A DNA stretch of 64,000 nt, taken from the NCBI RefSeq assembly GCF_000702545.1, contig NZ_JNIO01000008.1:310001-374000 (forward strand), given 5' to 3'. Shown here piece by piece: positions 1-8,702 of this stretch. The DNA is from Selenomonas sp. AB3002. GTDB taxonomy: Bacteria; Bacillota; Negativicutes; Selenomonadales; Selenomonadaceae. Below the pieces are notes generated by a model, which had not been told where the DNA came from, searched no databases, and saw nothing but the letters and a program-made list of their open reading frames with translations. Each line of letters begins with the position of its first letter. The first letter of the stretch is position 1. The translations under genes and the position numbers were made by a program.

Positions 1-675
1 GCAGATGCCCAAAGGGCTTTGGAGCGGAATGCAGCTTCCTTTCGGGTGGAGGATTACCTGACGGAATACAGCTGTGGCGGCGTTTCCTTTTCGGTGCTGC
101 CCCCTCCCAGGGAGATAAACGATGCCTACATGGTGAATGTAGACACAGTGGCAGAAATCATCCGCCGCATGGGCAGTTTCAATTTCATCGTGCTGGATAT
201 GACGTCTGTCTTCAGTACATTGAACCTCGTGATGCTGGACATGAGCACAGTCATCAATTTTGTGGGCGTGGTGGATTTCCTGCCAGCAGTGAAAAACTAC
301 AAGGTGGGCTATGATACTCTCCTGCGTTTCGAGTATGAGGAACGAAAGATCCGCCTGGTGGAAAACAAGGCAGATGAGGAGAAATACATCAGCTCAAGGG
401 ATGTGGAGCGTCTCCTGGGAGCGAAATTCTATCACAGGCTCCCCAGTGACACGGGGGCTGTGACTCAGTCCATCCGCATGGGCAGGCCCCTGATGTTCGC
501 TGCTCCCTTGTCTCCCCTCACCCAGAGCTACTGGCAGCTGGTGGGCCGCTATACCAACCGTGATGATTCTGCGCAGGCGCAGAATCATCCAGCTTCTGCC
601 CAGGAGGGCAAGAAGTCCCGTGGCTTGTCCTGGCTGCTGGGGTTGGGCGGCTTTGCGGCTCACGGCAGCAAGTGA
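1..675 (+). CDS. TadZ/CpaE-like Tad pilus ATPase, 5' truncated by window edge
   Basis: The frame is open from the first base, so the gene begins outside the window; the TTG at 19 is only an internal codon. The visible 224 residues match the C-terminal half of CpaE/TadZ proteins, the MinD-like ATPases that position the Tad pilus machine at the membrane. Support comes from a hydrophobic FIVLDMTSVF strand where the MinD fold has its switch aspartate, an alternation of strands and helices, and the typical tail with a GAKFYHRLPSD segment followed by SPLTQSYWQLV. The nucleotide-binding loop lies outside the window. A second TadZ-like gene follows 17 bases downstream, so the operon carries a tandem pair. 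The last ~40 residues are low-complexity and end in a short hydrophobic Gly/Leu stretch. Family assignment rests on fold pattern and context. Confidence 0.75.
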   Translation, partial: ADAQRALERNAASFRVEDYLTEYSCGGVSFSVLPPPREINDAYMVNVDTVAEIIRRMGSFNFIVLDMTSVFSTLNLVMLDMSTVINFVGVVDFLPAVKNYKVGYDTLLRFEYEERKIRLVENKADEEKYISSRDVERLLGAKFYHRLPSDTGAVTQSIRMGRPLMFAAPLSPLTQSYWQLVGRYTNRDDSAQAQNHPASAQEGKKSRGLSWLLGLGGFAAHGSK

Positions 676-692
676 AGGGGGGGTGAGGTGCT

Positions 693-1799
693 ATGAAATA
701 TCGTACAGTGCTGGTTGAGCATGAATCAAGCATGCTTTCTCATTTGGCAGGTGCCCTGAAGGCAGACAGCACTTTTGACCTGGCATCGACTTATCACTCT
801 GCCAGCCAGGCTTTGGGACAGAGCAGCGTGTTTTTGCCAAACCTCTTCATCATTGATGTGGATGACAATGAGGCTCTGAGTATGTTGCCGAATTTCATCA
901 GCTTGTTCCCCAATGCTGCTTTTCTGGGAACCATGGAAGCGTGGAAGGCAGACAGGGCTGAGAGAGTAATACAGGCAGGTGCCCTGGGGTGCGTACAGAA
1001 GCCCTTCCGTGCCAGGGATATCCTGGAAGCCATAAGACTATATACACGGCGGGGGCAGAAGCGTCCCACCCGCACCATGGCGTTCTTCAGTCCCAAGGGA
1101 CATTCAGGCCGGACTACCCTCGCTTCGGTGATGGCCATTGAGTTGGCCAAAAAGAGCGGAGAGGCAGTGGCCATCATAGATGCGGATTTGCAGTTCGGAG
1201 ATGTGTCTATTTTCTTCGATGCAGTGCCCCAGCATAACGTGGTGGAAGCGTCCCATGATATACGGCTGCTGACTCCTGCCGCGCTGGAGCCTTACTTCCA
1301 GCCCGTAGGAAATGGCATTTGGATCATGGGGGGACCCACCAGGCCTGAGCACGCAGAATTGGTAGAAGCCAATCAGCTGATAGATGTGGTGCGCATGGCG
1401 GGGAGCCTTTTCCGCTATGTACTGCTGGATCTTCCCTCTGGCTTCAATCCCATTTCGCTGGCTCTGGCGGAGTTTGCAGATACGGATATTCTGGTGTCCA
1501 TGATCAGCAGCGGCCAGGAAGTCCGTCACATGAAGCGTTCCATGAAGATGTTCCATACCTGGGATGCCTATGGCAAGAGAATTTATCCTCTGTTTGCCGG
1601 AGTGAAAAATTGCACTTCTGAGCAAAAAAGAAAAATTGAGGAGGAATTTGGCCGGCATGTGACGAAAATATTACCAGAGGAGAAAAGACTTACCTCTATC
1701 ACAGGCAGCGGACGACTGATGAAGGATTTGCCGGAAGACATGCCTTATGTGAGTACCGTCGCGAGCCTGGCCAATGACATTGTCGTGGGCAGGAGGTGA
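693..1799 (+). CDS. tadZ: TadZ/CpaE pilus assembly ATPase
   Basis: A 368-residue protein with a receiver-like N-terminal domain (residues 1-120: acidic FIIDVDDNE strand, later a KPF motif at about 103-105) followed by a MinD/ParA-type ATPase. The P-loop, residues 134-142, reads PKGHSGRTT. The deviant signature lysine is present, but the canonical Walker A lysine is replaced by arginine, as happens in TadZ proteins that bind nucleotide atypically. The DADLQFGD motif at 163-170 is the A' motif. TadZ proteins act as polar hubs that recruit the CpaF motor. The gene sits between another TadZ-like gene and tadB. The ATG at 693 is preceded by a GGGGGTGAGG-like ribosome binding site. The stop overlaps the ribosome binding site of tadB, which suggests translational coupling. 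Confidence 0.88.
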   Translation: MKYRTVLVEHESSMLSHLAGALKADSTFDLASTYHSASQALGQSSVFLPNLFIIDVDDNEALSMLPNFISLFPNAAFLGTMEAWKADRAERVIQAGALGCVQKPFRARDILEAIRLYTRRGQKRPTRTMAFFSPKGHSGRTTLASVMAIELAKKSGEAVAIIDADLQFGDVSIFFDAVPQHNVVEASHDIRLLTPAALEPYFQPVGNGIWIMGGPTRPEHAELVEANQLIDVVRMAGSLFRYVLLDLPSGFNPISLALAEFADTDILVSMISSGQEVRHMKRSMKMFHTWDAYGKRIYPLFAGVKNCTSEQKRKIEEEFGRHVTKILPEEKRLTSITGSGRLMKDLPEDMPYVSTVASLANDIVVGRR

Positions 1800-1803
1800 G
1801 AAT

Positions 1804-2769
1804 GTGGTTGTTGCTATTGTAGCTTTGATGGCAGCGATGCTGACGTTCTTGCTGATGACATTGCTCATCATCTATGTACGGCAGCAAAGGCGTATGAATA
1901 TCTTCTACCGCCTGCGTCGCTACAACATAGTGGAAGCCGGAGTGACAATTGACGAGCAGACTCCTCTGGGTGACAGAATCAGATTTTGGCTGAAAAGGGC
2001 GGCAGCTCCCTTGGCGGAGTTGCGTCCCATACAGGCTCTCGACCTGAAAATGCGTCAGGCAGGCATTCCCCTGTTGGGAGGAGAGTTCATGATTTTCCTC
2101 TTTGGCAGTACTGGTATAGCTGCTCTGGTTACCTGGTTGCTGACCCTGGATGGCAGTAATGCATTCCTCATTGGTCTTTTGACGGCAGGCCTTATCTGGG
2201 GCATGGTGACCATAAGGATCAGCCGTCGCCGCACTGCTTTTACCGAGCAGTTGGGTGACTGTCTGATTACCGTGGCCAACGCCCTTAGGGCTGGCTACAG
2301 CTTCCAGCAGGCTATGGAGGTGGTGGCCAAGGAGATGGAGCCTCCCATCAGCGATGAGTTTGCCCAGGTCACCCGAGAAGTTGCCATGAGCGTGCCCCTG
2401 GAATCAGCTTTGGAAGGCATGAACAATCGGGTAGGCAGTGCTGATTTCGACCTGGTGGTGACAGCGGTGCTGATTCAGCGAGAGGTAGGTGGCAATCTGG
2501 CTCAGATTCTCGATACCATCAGCGATACTATCCATGAGCGTATCCGCATGAAGCGCGAGATTTACGCTCTGACAGCACAGGGCAGGCTTTCGGCCTGGGT
2601 GTTGATACTGATGCCTTTTGGTTTGGCTCTTATTATGTACCTGTTCAATAGGGAAAGTCTGATGTTGCTTATAACAGAACCGCTAGGACGTATGGCTCTG
2701 TTGGTGTCGTTCTTCCTTGAGATTATCGGCTATGTGGTAATCCAGCGGATTGTCCATGTAGATGTATAA
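1804..2769 (+). CDS. tadB: TadB, inner-membrane platform protein of the Tad pilus
   Basis: A type II secretion F-domain protein, one of the two membrane platform subunits (TadB/TadC) on which the CpaF motor acts. It has an N-terminal membrane segment, a central pair of hydrophobic segments (roughly residues 90-145), the cytoplasmic F domain with the family-typical pattern GYSFQQAMEVVAKE then EVGGNLAQILD, and two C-terminal membrane segments. An ATG at 1774 would overlap tadZ by 26 bases. I prefer the GTG at 1804, because a perfect AGGAGG (1791-1796) lies seven bases upstream of it. The length of about 321 residues is normal. The gene is followed by a 44-base gap and then the pilin. Confidence 0.88.
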   Translation: MVVAIVALMAAMLTFLLMTLLIIYVRQQRRMNIFYRLRRYNIVEAGVTIDEQTPLGDRIRFWLKRAAAPLAELRPIQALDLKMRQAGIPLLGGEFMIFLFGSTGIAALVTWLLTLDGSNAFLIGLLTAGLIWGMVTIRISRRRTAFTEQLGDCLITVANALRAGYSFQQAMEVVAKEMEPPISDEFAQVTREVAMSVPLESALEGMNNRVGSADFDLVVTAVLIQREVGGNLAQILDTISDTIHERIRMKREIYALTAQGRLSAWVLILMPFGLALIMYLFNRESLMLLITEPLGRMALLVSFFLEIIGYVVIQRIVHVDV

Positions 2770-2813
2770 TATTTACTGTTTAGAATTTAATATTTGAGAG
2801 GGGAGTGGATGTC

Positions 2814-3035
2814 ATGTTACAGCGTATCAACAATTTCTTCAGGAAGTCTCAGATTGGGCAGGGCATAGTGGAGTACGCCCTGATTCTGGCCTTTGTTGTG
2901 GCTGTTGCTGTAGTATTGGGGAATGCTGGCGGAATAAGAACTGCCGTACAGAATATTTTCAATAATACAGTGACGCAGCTGAACAGCCAGGGAGGTACTG
3001 GTGGTGCTGGTGGTGCTGGTGGTGCTGGTACCTAA
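2814..3035 (+). CDS. flp: Flp-type major pilin of the Tad pilus
   Basis: A small prepilin, about 73 residues from the ATG at 2814 (GAGGGGAG ribosome binding site; GTG 2805 is the alternative). A short basic leader ends in IG before QGIVEYALIL. Cleavage by a TadV-type prepilin peptidase after that glycine would put glutamate at +5 and tyrosine at +6, the Flp signature, followed by the hydrophobic assembly helix. The C-terminus is unusual: after NSQ it is only Gly, Thr and Ala, encoded by three perfect 9-base repeats (3000-3026). The pilin is expected to be the most abundant product of the operon; a hairpin after its stop may uncouple its level from downstream genes. The prepilin peptidase gene is not in the window. 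Confidence 0.9.
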   Translation: MLQRINNFFRKSQIGQGIVEYALILAFVVAVAVVLGNAGGIRTAVQNIFNNTVTQLNSQGGTGGAGGAGGAGT

Positions 3036-3069
3036 TTCGTAAAAGAGTTATGTTCAATTTGTATCTGAG

Positions 3070-3101
3070 GAAAGAGCTTCCTGTTTTCGGGAGGCTCTTT
3101 C
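3070..3101 (+). terminator. Stem-loop between flp pilin and tadE, possible partial terminator
   Basis: The arm GAAAGAGCTTCC (3070-3081) pairs with GGGAGGCTCTTTC (3089-3101) as a stem of about 12 base pairs with wobbles and a short loop. It is followed only by an interrupted T-rich stretch. It may act as a leaky terminator or a 3' stabiliser that lets pilin mRNA exceed the downstream messages. Confidence 0.5.
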
Positions 3102-3142
3102 TTACCTATTTCGTTTTGTTAATCTTACAGGAGGTGACGGTA

Positions 3143-3574
3143 ATGAAAGGACAAAAAGGGCAGTCAGTGGTGGAATTTGCTCTGGTATTGCCGATATTCC
3201 TCCTGATAATATTAGGCGTGGTGTATGGTGGTTTGGCCTATGCAGATTATCTGCAATACAGTACAGCGGTGCGGGAGGCTGCCAGGGATATTTCAGTGAA
3301 GGACAGTGCAAAGCGCAGTGCCACTGTGGCAGGGCTTAACAGTAACAATGCCGCTACAGTGCAGGAGTATGCTGACCCTCTGACAAAGCTGTATAAAGCC
3401 ACTTTTTCCGTGCGTCCTTTTGTGCGCAATCAGGATGGATCTGAAACTGTGACAGATATCAACAGCGCAGATTTTGTGACGGTGAAGGCGGAGTTTGTTC
3501 TGAATAATACAAACATAAGTGTCCTGCCTGCGACACTCAAGGCTGTGCAATGCACTATGCCTGTGGAAAGATAA
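3143..3574 (+). CDS. TadE-like minor pseudopilin
   Basis: About 143 residues from the ATG at 3143, which has an AGGAGG ribosome binding site eight bases upstream. A longer frame from 3050 would run through the intergenic hairpin and is unlikely. The leader MKGQKG is followed by QSVVEFALVLPIFLLIILG: a prepilin cleavage glycine, glutamate at +5 and a hydrophobic helix, the TadE signature. The remainder is a periplasmic domain (YADYLQYSTAVREAARD and a C-terminal beta-rich part ending in CTMPVER). TadE-type pseudopilins are processed by the same peptidase as Flp and are needed for pilus biogenesis. The gene lies between the pilin and the motor ATPase. Confidence 0.82.
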   Translation: MKGQKGQSVVEFALVLPIFLLIILGVVYGGLAYADYLQYSTAVREAARDISVKDSAKRSATVAGLNSNNAATVQEYADPLTKLYKATFSVRPFVRNQDGSETVTDINSADFVTVKAEFVLNNTNISVLPATLKAVQCTMPVER

Positions 3575-3642
3575 TGTGCAGCAGCAAAATCAGCCATAAT
3601 ATGATGAGGCTTGCGACGGTATGTAGATGAGGCGGTGGGAAG

Positions 3643-5148
3643 ATGTCACTCTTAAAGCGCTTGGGAAAGACGAAAGAAAATGCCATAGAGGAAGTGGGGA
3701 AACGGGAGAATCCTCTGGGAGAATTTGGGAAACAACCTGCCAGGGAGCAAGCTCCTGCAGGCAGAGAGGTGGAAAAGCAGGCCTATCCTCATCTGACTGA
3801 CAATAGCCATCAGGCGCGTCCGCAGATGGCTTCTGCCTTCGCAGCCAGGCGAAATGCTGCTGTGGAGGTAGACCAGATTCAGGAACTGAGACTGGCGGTT
3901 CATCGTCGCATCGTGGACGAAATGACGGTGGCAGAGCATCAGCTGCTATTGCAAGGCTCAGTGGCCAAGGAACAGATTCAAAATCTGATTTCCACTTATT
4001 TTGACAGGGAGATGTCCAATCATTCCTATGCTCTGTCCAGGGCAGACAGGCTGGCGCTGATAGAGGATATCTGTGACGAAATCCTTGGTCTTGGTCCTCT
4101 GGAACCCTTGCTGAAAGATAACACCATCACAGAAATCATGGTCAATGGTCCGCGTGATATCTTCGTGGAGCGGGCAGGCAAGCTGCTCCTTACGGAGTCG
4201 CGTTTTTATGATGAAGCTCACCTGATGAATATCATCGAGCGCATTCTGGCTCCTCTGGGCAGGAGAGTTGATGAGTCGTCACCTCTTGTGGATGCCCGTC
4301 TGGCTGATGGCTCACGCGTGAATATCATCATTCCTCCCCTGTCTCTGGTGGGACCAGCGGTGACCATCCGCAAGTTCTCACAGAAGGCATTATCGGTGGA
4401 AGATCTGATGAACTATGGTACTCTGAATGAGGATATGGCAGACTTTTTGGAGGCCTGTGTCAGGGCGCGGCTGAACATTCTGGTATCCGGAGGTACAGGC
4501 TCCGGCAAGACAACCACGCTGAATGTGCTGTCTTCCTTCATCCCTGCCACTGACCGCATTGTGACCATCGAGGATGCAGCCGAGCTAAGGCTGCAGCAGC
4601 GCCATGTAGTGACTTTGGAATCCCGGCCTGCCAATATCGAGGGCACAGGTGCCATTACCATCCGCGACCTGGTACGCAATGCTTTGCGTATGCGCCCTGA
4701 CCGCATTATCGTTGGTGAGGTTCGCTCTGGTGAGGCCCTGGATATGCTTCAGGCCATGAATACGGGGCATGATGGCTCACTTACCACGGCTCATGCCAAC
4801 AGTCCCCGCGATGTGTTGTCACGTTTGGAGACTATGACATTGATGGCAGGTATGGAACTGCCTGTGCGGGCTGTGCGTACCCAGATTTCCTCTGCTATCG
4901 ACCTTATCCTGCAACAGTCCCGCATCAAGGATGGTACGCGCAAGATTACCCATATTACAGAGGTGCAGGGCATGGAGGGGGACACCATCATCCTCCAGGA
5001 ACTTTTCCGCTATGTGCAGGATTATATTGACGAAAGCGGGAAGTCAGTGGGGCATTTCGAATCCACAGGGATGCAGCCAGCCTTCATGGAAAAATTCCGC
5101 ATGAATGGCGTGAAACTTCCCAGAAACCTGTTTGCCGGAGGACATTGA
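3643..5148 (+). CDS. cpaF: CpaF/TadA secretion motor ATPase
   Basis: A 501-residue hexameric secretion ATPase that powers Tad pilus assembly from the cytoplasmic face. The first ~80 residues are charged and low-complexity, then come the N-terminal helical domain, a PAS-like middle region ([13 protein letters not shown] at about 164-176) and the RecA-like core. Walker [10 protein letters not shown] lies at 283-291, Walker [13 protein letters not shown] near 354, and the His box [11 protein letters not shown] near 376. All expected motifs are intact, and arginines of the core ([15 protein letters not shown]) are present. It overlaps the tadC reading frame at its end. Length and motif order match CpaF closely, apart from the extended N-terminus. 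Confidence 0.95.
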   Translation: MSLLKRLGKTKENAIEEVGKRENPLGEFGKQPAREQAPAGREVEKQAYPHLTDNSHQARPQMASAFAARRNAAVEVDQIQELRLAVHRRIVDEMTVAEHQLLLQGSVAKEQIQNLISTYFDREMSNHSYALSRADRLALIEDICDEILGLGPLEPLLKDNTITEIMVNGPRDIFVERAGKLLLTESRFYDEAHLMNIIERILAPLGRRVDESSPLVDARLADGSRVNIIIPPLSLVGPAVTIRKFSQKALSVEDLMNYGTLNEDMADFLEACVRARLNILVSGGTGSGKTTTLNVLSSFIPATDRIVTIEDAAELRLQQRHVVTLESRPANIEGTGAITIRDLVRNALRMRPDRIIVGEVRSGEALDMLQAMNTGHDGSLTTAHANSPRDVLSRLETMTLMAGMELPVRAVRTQISSAIDLILQQSRIKDGTRKITHITEVQGMEGDTIILQELFRYVQDYIDESGKSVGHFESTGMQPAFMEKFRMNGVKLPRNLFAGGH

Positions 5149-5150
5149 TT

Positions 5151-6131
5151 ATGGTATTCTTGACGGCTTTAGTAGTGACAGCGCTTTTCATGCTGATGTT
5201 ATTGCTGATATTCTGTTCCGGGCACATGTCCCAAGTGCGGATTCAGCACCGTATGTCCAAGATGATTGCAGAAGCAGAGCAGGAGCGCAAACTTCTTAAA
5301 CGCCAAAAGCAAAAGGGTGCAGAAGAAGCGGAAGACAAATCTCCAGTCCGCAGTCTGGCAGAAATGCCCTTCAGCGAGCGTGTCATACTGCCCTTTCTGA
5401 AAACCATAGAAGATAATCTTAATCAGTTTGCTCCCCGGGAGCTAAAGAACATGATGGAAATGATGCTCTTTCGCCTGGGAGGGCAGGAGAGATGGACGGT
5501 CAATCATCTGGCAGCAGGCTGGGTGCTTTCCGTGCTGCTGGGGGGATTTTTAGCCTTTCTGACAGGATATGTCATTACCGGCCTGGCACTTATTCAGAAG
5601 ATAACCTTTGTGATTTTGGGAATGGTGGCGGGAGCGGTTCTGCCCTTTATGCTTTTGCAGTCTGCCATCAAGCGGCGTCAGGCCGCTATTAAGAGACAGC
5701 TGCCGGATTTTCTGGATTTCCTCTGCGTCAGCGTGCAGGCTGGTCTTTCCTTTGATGGTGCCGTGGCAAAAATCGTCAGCCGCATGAAGGGGCCGCTGAC
5801 AGATGAATTCCGCAGGATGCTAAGGGATACAAGTCTGGGCATGACCAAGCGGAGATCCCTGACCCAGTTGGGCAAAAGATGTGATGTGGAGGAGATGTAT
5901 CTTTTTACTTCTTCCGTAATACAGGCGGAGCATCTGGGCACCAGTATGTCAAAGACTTTGCAGGTGCAGGCAGAGAATATGAGGGACAGGCATCGTCAGG
6001 CTGTGAAGGCGGCGGCTCTGAAAGCTCCGATCAAGATTATTTTCCCCATGATTGTCTTCATTTTTCCTTCGATTTTCGTCATGGTGATTATGCCGGCGAT
6101 TTTAGCATTGGTGAAATCCTTGGGCAAGTGA
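5151..6131 (+). CDS. tadC: TadC, inner-membrane platform protein of the Tad pilus
   Basis: The second type II secretion F-domain platform protein. It has an N-terminal membrane helix, a charged linker rich in Lys/Glu (residues 30-65), two central hydrophobic segments, a cytoplasmic F domain (LPDFLDFLCVSVQAGLSFDGA, a TadC hallmark) and a C-terminal membrane pair ending near the stop. The ATG at 5151 sits eight bases after GGAGGA, and cpaF ends at 5148; a TTG at 5145 would overlap cpaF. TadB and TadC probably form a heteromeric platform above CpaF. The next gene starts 13 bases after the stop. Confidence 0.9.
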   Translation: MVFLTALVVTALFMLMLLLIFCSGHMSQVRIQHRMSKMIAEAEQERKLLKRQKQKGAEEAEDKSPVRSLAEMPFSERVILPFLKTIEDNLNQFAPRELKNMMEMMLFRLGGQERWTVNHLAAGWVLSVLLGGFLAFLTGYVITGLALIQKITFVILGMVAGAVLPFMLLQSAIKRRQAAIKRQLPDFLDFLCVSVQAGLSFDGAVAKIVSRMKGPLTDEFRRMLRDTSLGMTKRRSLTQLGKRCDVEEMYLFTSSVIQAEHLGTSMSKTLQVQAENMRDRHRQAVKAAALKAPIKIIFPMIVFIFPSIFVMVIMPAILALVKSLGK

Positions 6132-6144
6132 GGGGGTGCAGGCA

Positions 6145-6942
6145 ATGTTGTCTATACGTAAACTCCAACATCTGTTGAATCATCAGCGGGGGCAGGGCAT
6201 GGTGGAGATGGCTCTCCTTATGTGCTTTGCAGTGGCAGTGGTGGTGGGGGTAAATTGGGATAGCTTCAAAGAAAGTATGGGAATCCCTTATCTGAGGATG
6301 GCAAAACGTGTAGGGATGAATACTTCTACTACAAACCCTGTAGATATTTCTGCTTATGCCACTATGCCTACGTCTGAACTGCAATTGGTGAATAATGAAG
6401 AGCGTATTGCTGCTGACAAGGCTACCATGACTGCTTTGGGAGAGTTTCTGCTGACATTGAACAAAAGTGATATTGCGAATCTGTTTCCTGGAACTAAGGA
6501 GTCTCGCTGGACAGGTACAGATGGCAGTGGTAAGCCTGGTGTAGCCTTGTTTGACTACTGCATTGAAAATGCAGGTGATAATGGTGAAGCATTGAAGGTC
6601 AAGCTCCGTCACAATGATGTGGGATACCTTAGTAATCAGCAAGCGATACAGTGGCTGCAAGGTAATTATGATAAAAATACGGAGCCCTATAAAGGTAATA
6701 AAAGCGAGATTGTTTCTAATCGCTTCTTTTACTCGAATGATGCTATAAACCCCAGACCGCAAGCACATTTAACAAAGGGAGAACAGTCAGCTACATTGTG
6801 GGCTGCTTTTACTTTTGATAGTGGTGGGGATGTAACATCTGTTAAGTTAAGTATGACCAGGAGCTATCAAGAAAATGGAAATTCTGGAGCATGGAAGCGT
6901 ACAAATTGTGAGGGGTTGACTGATGTTGTTGTAAGCAAATGA
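6145..6942 (+). CDS. TadE/F-like pseudopilin with large extracytoplasmic domain
   Basis: About 265 residues from the ATG at 6145 (AGGGGGT ribosome binding site; GTG 6136 is the alternative). The short leader ends RG before QGMVEMALLMCFAVAVVVGV. Cleavage after the glycine gives glutamate at +5, which matches class III prepilin processing. The rest is a polar domain without recognised motifs. It is far longer than usual TadE proteins, so it may be a minor subunit or tip protein. The distal domain has codon use visibly poorer in G+C than the neighbouring motor genes, as often seen for exposed, fast-evolving surface parts. The role is inferred from the leader and the operon position. Confidence 0.7.
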   Translation: MLSIRKLQHLLNHQRGQGMVEMALLMCFAVAVVVGVNWDSFKESMGIPYLRMAKRVGMNTSTTNPVDISAYATMPTSELQLVNNEERIAADKATMTALGEFLLTLNKSDIANLFPGTKESRWTGTDGSGKPGVALFDYCIENAGDNGEALKVKLRHNDVGYLSNQQAIQWLQGNYDKNTEPYKGNKSEIVSNRFFYSNDAINPRPQAHLTKGEQSATLWAAFTFDSGGDVTSVKLSMTRSYQENGNSGAWKRTNCEGLTDVVVSK

Positions 6943-6956
6943 GGGAGGTGTGAGTA

Positions 6957-8651
6957 ATGAGAAGACTGGGAAACAGTTCACAGAAGGGGGCCGTCCTGGT
7001 CTTTGTGGCCTTCCTGTTGCCCATGCTGGTTTTCTTTGGGGGCATGGCCATAGATTTCGGACGAGCTTATCTGTATAAATCAGACCTTCAGAATGCAGCA
7101 GATGCGGCGGCGTTGGCAGGGGTTACTGCGGCATCAGGAAGCGGTTCTGCCCGTCTGGTAGACACTACCCCTTCTGGTTTTTTGAAGAATGGTGAAGCGG
7201 ATAAGCTGGTTGTGGCGAAAAACGCAGCTAATGTCATTTTGGTCAAAGATACGGGAGCAGCAAGCGCCAATGAATCCAATACTAAACTTCGCATGACCAA
7301 GGAAGGAAATGACCCCGAAGTCGATGCTGACACTTATTACTATATGGTGGAACTGACCGATGAAGTGAAGATGGTCTTCGCACAACTTTTCCTGCCTCAG
7401 AGCCTTATCCCTAATGACTGGAATGTGAAAGTATCGGTTAAGGCTTGGGCCAAGGCTAGGATAAATGATGGAAAAAATCTCAACGATATGACGAGGGATG
7501 CTATAAGTAATGAAATAGCCTCTAACTATTATGAATGGAAAAAAGATGTTGGGATAGATGATACTACGGCTCAGCAACTAAGCTTTACTACTAATATTGA
7601 ATATGATTATGAAAATGGAACTCGTAGAGAAGTCTTTAACATGAATAATAGTGATTCAGAAAGAAAAGATCTCTTTATTAACCTTAGACAGGATATCTCG
7701 GCTAAAAGTGCATTTGCAGACAATTGGGACCTTTCTGATTTCAGAGGCAAGAGCTATGACGAGATAAATGCTTTTTTCTATGATCTTTCATATGATAAGA
7801 AAAAAGAGAGAGTATGGTTAACTTATCCTAAAAATGATGGTACATTAGGTTTAAATACTATTACTTTGGATCAATTTATACGAAATTACGCAGAAGCAGT
7901 CGATCATATTACCAACCTTAATGACCTAACGGGGAAGGATTTCAATAAATATGAAAATGTAGGTAAAGCACTGGAAATGCTCACATCTGCTGTCAAAGAT
8001 GTTATAAATGTGAATGAAGCTTATCCTGTAAGGAAGGATTTAGACAGTAAAAGTGAGGTTTCTTTCGTATACAATACAGATGAGATTAATCGTCAAGATC
8101 CACTTTTTGTGAGGATTGAAAGTGAAGAATTCAATTCCGGTGACAATGGTAGAACTGCCAACTCTGCTTCTGGTGGTGTTACTAACTCTGTTCGCGACAT
8201 TTCTATCAACATCAATGCGGATAATACTGGTAAAACAGATGAAGGATATGATTTTCGGCCATTGGTATTTTTCTACGAGGGACCTGTAGATGCAGACGGC
8301 AATCGCGGGGTGGGTAGAAAGTCAAATACAGTTGTGTTGAACCTTAATGCAGATTTCAAGGGCATTATTTACGCTCCCAATAGTCCTGTCCATATCAAAG
8401 TCACAGGTGAAAATAGGAAATTTCGAGGTTACATCATTGCCAAGTCCCTGGTGGATGAATTTGGCAATGAAATAGCCACGCCGGCAGATGAAGTTACTAC
8501 GGGCAACGCCGCGGATTTCCAAGATTTTTATCATAATACACTTAACCTGTCGGAGGCAGTGTATGATGATTTTGGCGTAGTGAAACTCAATGTGTATAAG
8601 CCTGAGAAGGATATCTTCTACCTGACAAGCAGGGCGAGCATAACTATTTAA
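6957..8651 (+). CDS. TadG-like pilus assembly protein
   Basis: A 564-residue protein whose N-terminus (SQKGAVLVFVAFLLPMLVFFGGMAIDFGRAYL) has the TadG/TadE-like N-terminal module: a glycine cleavage or anchor site, one long hydrophobic segment, then the DFGRAYLYKSDLQNAADAAALAG motif typical of Flp assembly TadG proteins. Unlike the pilins it lacks glutamate at +5, so it is probably anchored rather than assembled. The long C-terminal part is beta-rich, with a repeated VVLNLNADFKGIIYAPNSPV-like patch resembling autotransporter-type beta-helix turns. I see no MIDAS-type von Willebrand motif. It is the last gene of the operon, 14 bases after the previous stop, and is closed by the terminator at 8654-8702. 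Confidence 0.78.
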   Translation: MRRLGNSSQKGAVLVFVAFLLPMLVFFGGMAIDFGRAYLYKSDLQNAADAAALAGVTAASGSGSARLVDTTPSGFLKNGEADKLVVAKNAANVILVKDTGAASANESNTKLRMTKEGNDPEVDADTYYYMVELTDEVKMVFAQLFLPQSLIPNDWNVKVSVKAWAKARINDGKNLNDMTRDAISNEIASNYYEWKKDVGIDDTTAQQLSFTTNIEYDYENGTRREVFNMNNSDSERKDLFINLRQDISAKSAFADNWDLSDFRGKSYDEINAFFYDLSYDKKKERVWLTYPKNDGTLGLNTITLDQFIRNYAEAVDHITNLNDLTGKDFNKYENVGKALEMLTSAVKDVINVNEAYPVRKDLDSKSEVSFVYNTDEINRQDPLFVRIESEEFNSGDNGRTANSASGGVTNSVRDISININADNTGKTDEGYDFRPLVFFYEGPVDADGNRGVGRKSNTVVLNLNADFKGIIYAPNSPVHIKVTGENRKFRGYIIAKSLVDEFGNEIATPADEVTTGNAADFQDFYHNTLNLSEAVYDDFGVVKLNVYKPEKDIFYLTSRASITI

Positions 8652-8653
8652 AC

Positions 8654-8702
8654 AAAAATCCGGTGCTATTTGATAACTTATATCAAATAGCACCGGATTT
8701 TT
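8654..8702. terminator. Bidirectional intrinsic terminator between convergent genes
   Basis: A perfect inverted repeat of about 21 bases (AAAATCCGGTGCTATTTGATA and its complement) with a 5-base loop, flanked by A-runs on the left and T-runs on the right, so it works in both directions. It ends the Tad operon and the convergent SGNH hydrolase gene, whose stop codon lies inside the right arm's T-run. Confidence 0.93.
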
